Origin: Coleofasciculus sp. S288
GTDB taxonomy: Bacteria; Cyanobacteriota; Cyanobacteriia; Cyanobacteriales; Coleofasciculaceae
NCBI GenBank assembly: GCA_020216575.1
Contig: JAIUYC010000268.1
Location: 1 to 6,193, forward strand
Reading direction: 5' to 3'
DNA: 6,193 bases
Shown: positions 5,539 through 6,193 of the stretch, piece after piece
How positions within the stretch are numbered: position 1 is the first letter of the stretch
How the letters are laid out: each line of letters opens with the position of its first letter
Position numbers and translations under genes: made by a program
Notes under the pieces: generated by a model
Seen by the model: the letters and a program-made list of their open reading frames with translations, nothing else
Told to the model about the DNA's origin: nothing
Databases searched by the model: none

Positions 5539-6193
5539 ATGCGAACTCTACCTGAAATCAATGACAAAATTAGTCGTCAGTGTGCAGTGGTATGGACAGT
5601 CGAGGAACTGAAAGCACGGGTAGAAGAAGTTGGTGTCACTCAAACGGCAAAGGAAGTGGACGTAATTACCACCGGCACATTTGAGCCGATGGAGTCTTCA
5701 GGGGCAATTATTAATCTTGGACACACAGATCCTCCCATAAAAATTCGCAAGTGCTGGCTAGATGGTGTTCCTGCTTATGCAGGTTTTGGAGCTGTGGATT
5801 TGTATCTAGGAGCAACTCAGCCTATCGACTATACGGGTATTGGTGATACCCCAGATGGGGAAGAGTCTAGAGAACATGGTGGCGGTCATGTCATTGAAGA
5901 CTTAATTGCAGGTAAATCAGTCCAGCTCAGAGCGATCGGACAAGTAACAGACTGTTACCCAAGAGCCTCTTTTAATACAACCATCACTCGCGAAACAATT
6001 AACCAGTTTTATTTATATAATCCTCGAAATCTATATCAAAATTTCATTGTTGGGGTAAACGGAGGCGATCGCCTCCTGTTCACTTACCTGGGTCCACTGC
6101 AACCGCGACTCTCAAATGCCGTCTACTCCAACCCCGGAGCGCTTTCTCCGCTGCTCAACGATCCAGAACTCAAGCTAATTGGGATTGGTACCC
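5539..6193 (+). CDS. COG1900/DUF39 homocysteine-biosynthesis-type protein, first 218 residues (3' end outside window)
   Basis: The family is known from methanogens and sulfate reducers, where it helps form homocysteine from aspartate semialdehyde using sulfide, with protein persulfides on conserved cysteines. Its role in cyanobacteria is not established. Matching segments are EINDKI (6-11), KEVDVITTGTFEPMESSGA (38-56), NLGHTDPPIKI (59-69), YAGFGAVDLYLGATQ (80-94), GGGHVIEDLIAGK (114-126), TDCYPRASFNTTIT (137-150), NPRNLYQNFIVGVN and SPLLNDPELKLIGIGT at the edge. C139 (TDCYPR) is kept, but residue 52, where I recall cysteine in the archaeal consensus MCSSG, is Glu. The start is the ATG at 5539, whose MRTLPEINDKI fits the family N-terminus; the ATG at 5532 is out of frame and stops quickly. 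GGGA (5521-5524) is a poor, distant Shine-Dalgarno. The full protein should be near 380-400 residues. A partner NIL/ferredoxin protein, if present, would lie beyond the window. Confidence 0.9.
   Translation, partial: MRTLPEINDKISRQCAVVWTVEELKARVEEVGVTQTAKEVDVITTGTFEPMESSGAIINLGHTDPPIKIRKCWLDGVPAYAGFGAVDLYLGATQPIDYTGIGDTPDGEESREHGGGHVIEDLIAGKSVQLRAIGQVTDCYPRASFNTTITRETINQFYLYNPRNLYQNFIVGVNGGDRLLFTYLGPLQPRLSNAVYSNPGALSPLLNDPELKLIGIGT

Noticed and set aside
1..6193. Search for CRISPR arrays, insertion sequences, tRNA or rRNA
   Set aside because: No regularly spaced repeats, transposase-like frames, terminal repeats with target duplications, or cloverleaf/rRNA sequence were seen.

Overview
The window is a piece of a cyanobacterial chromosome. 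The clearest evidence is the first 211 codons of psbA (photosystem II D1 protein) on the minus strand. Four copies of the HIP1 octamer GCGATCGC (3383, 4445, 4970, 6065) agree with this, as such enrichment is typical of many cyanobacteria, and so do two further proteins whose sequences look cyanobacterial. The species cannot be named from the sequence. There is no sign of a mobile element, CRISPR array, tRNA, rRNA or plasmid/phage gene.

Layout: (1) 1-635, minus strand, 5' part of psbA running off the left edge. (2) 636-1029, a divergent intergenic region. It holds a well-formed psbA promoter (TTGATT, 17 bp, TACTAT), an exact HLR1 (RpaB-type high-light) motif filling the spacer, an FNR-like palindrome TTGAT-N4-ATCAA upstream, and a hairpin at the predicted 5' end of the psbA mRNA. 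On the other side it holds a weak promoter and a long inverted repeat ahead of the next gene. (3) 1030-3378, plus strand, a complete GH31 alpha-glucosidase with intact catalytic residues. (4) 3379-3691, a 313-bp gap with a 14-bp perfect inverted repeat (probable terminator) and a leader with competing hairpins. (5) 3692-4882, an AI-2E/PerM-family membrane protein starting at TTG behind a strong AGGAGG. (6) 4883-5139, a hairpin, a HIP1 site and a 36-codon coding-like stretch without a start. (7) 5140-5349, a small protein of a type I recall from cyanobacteria, function unknown. (8) 5350-5538, a strong bidirectional hairpin terminator and an extended -10 promoter. (9) 5539 to the right edge, the first 218 codons of a COG1900/DUF39 homocysteine-biosynthesis-type protein.

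The genes do not form an obvious pathway. Each plus-strand gene has its own leader and most have a hairpin after the stop, so they look like separate transcription units. The most informative part is the psbA control region: a light-response site and a possible redox/oxygen-type palindrome flank or fill the core promoter of a D1 with standard, catalytically complete residues. The second point of interest is the DUF39 protein, where the position I recall as the first conserved cysteine of the family is glutamate while the second cysteine is kept. I did not find a clearly new multi-gene system here.
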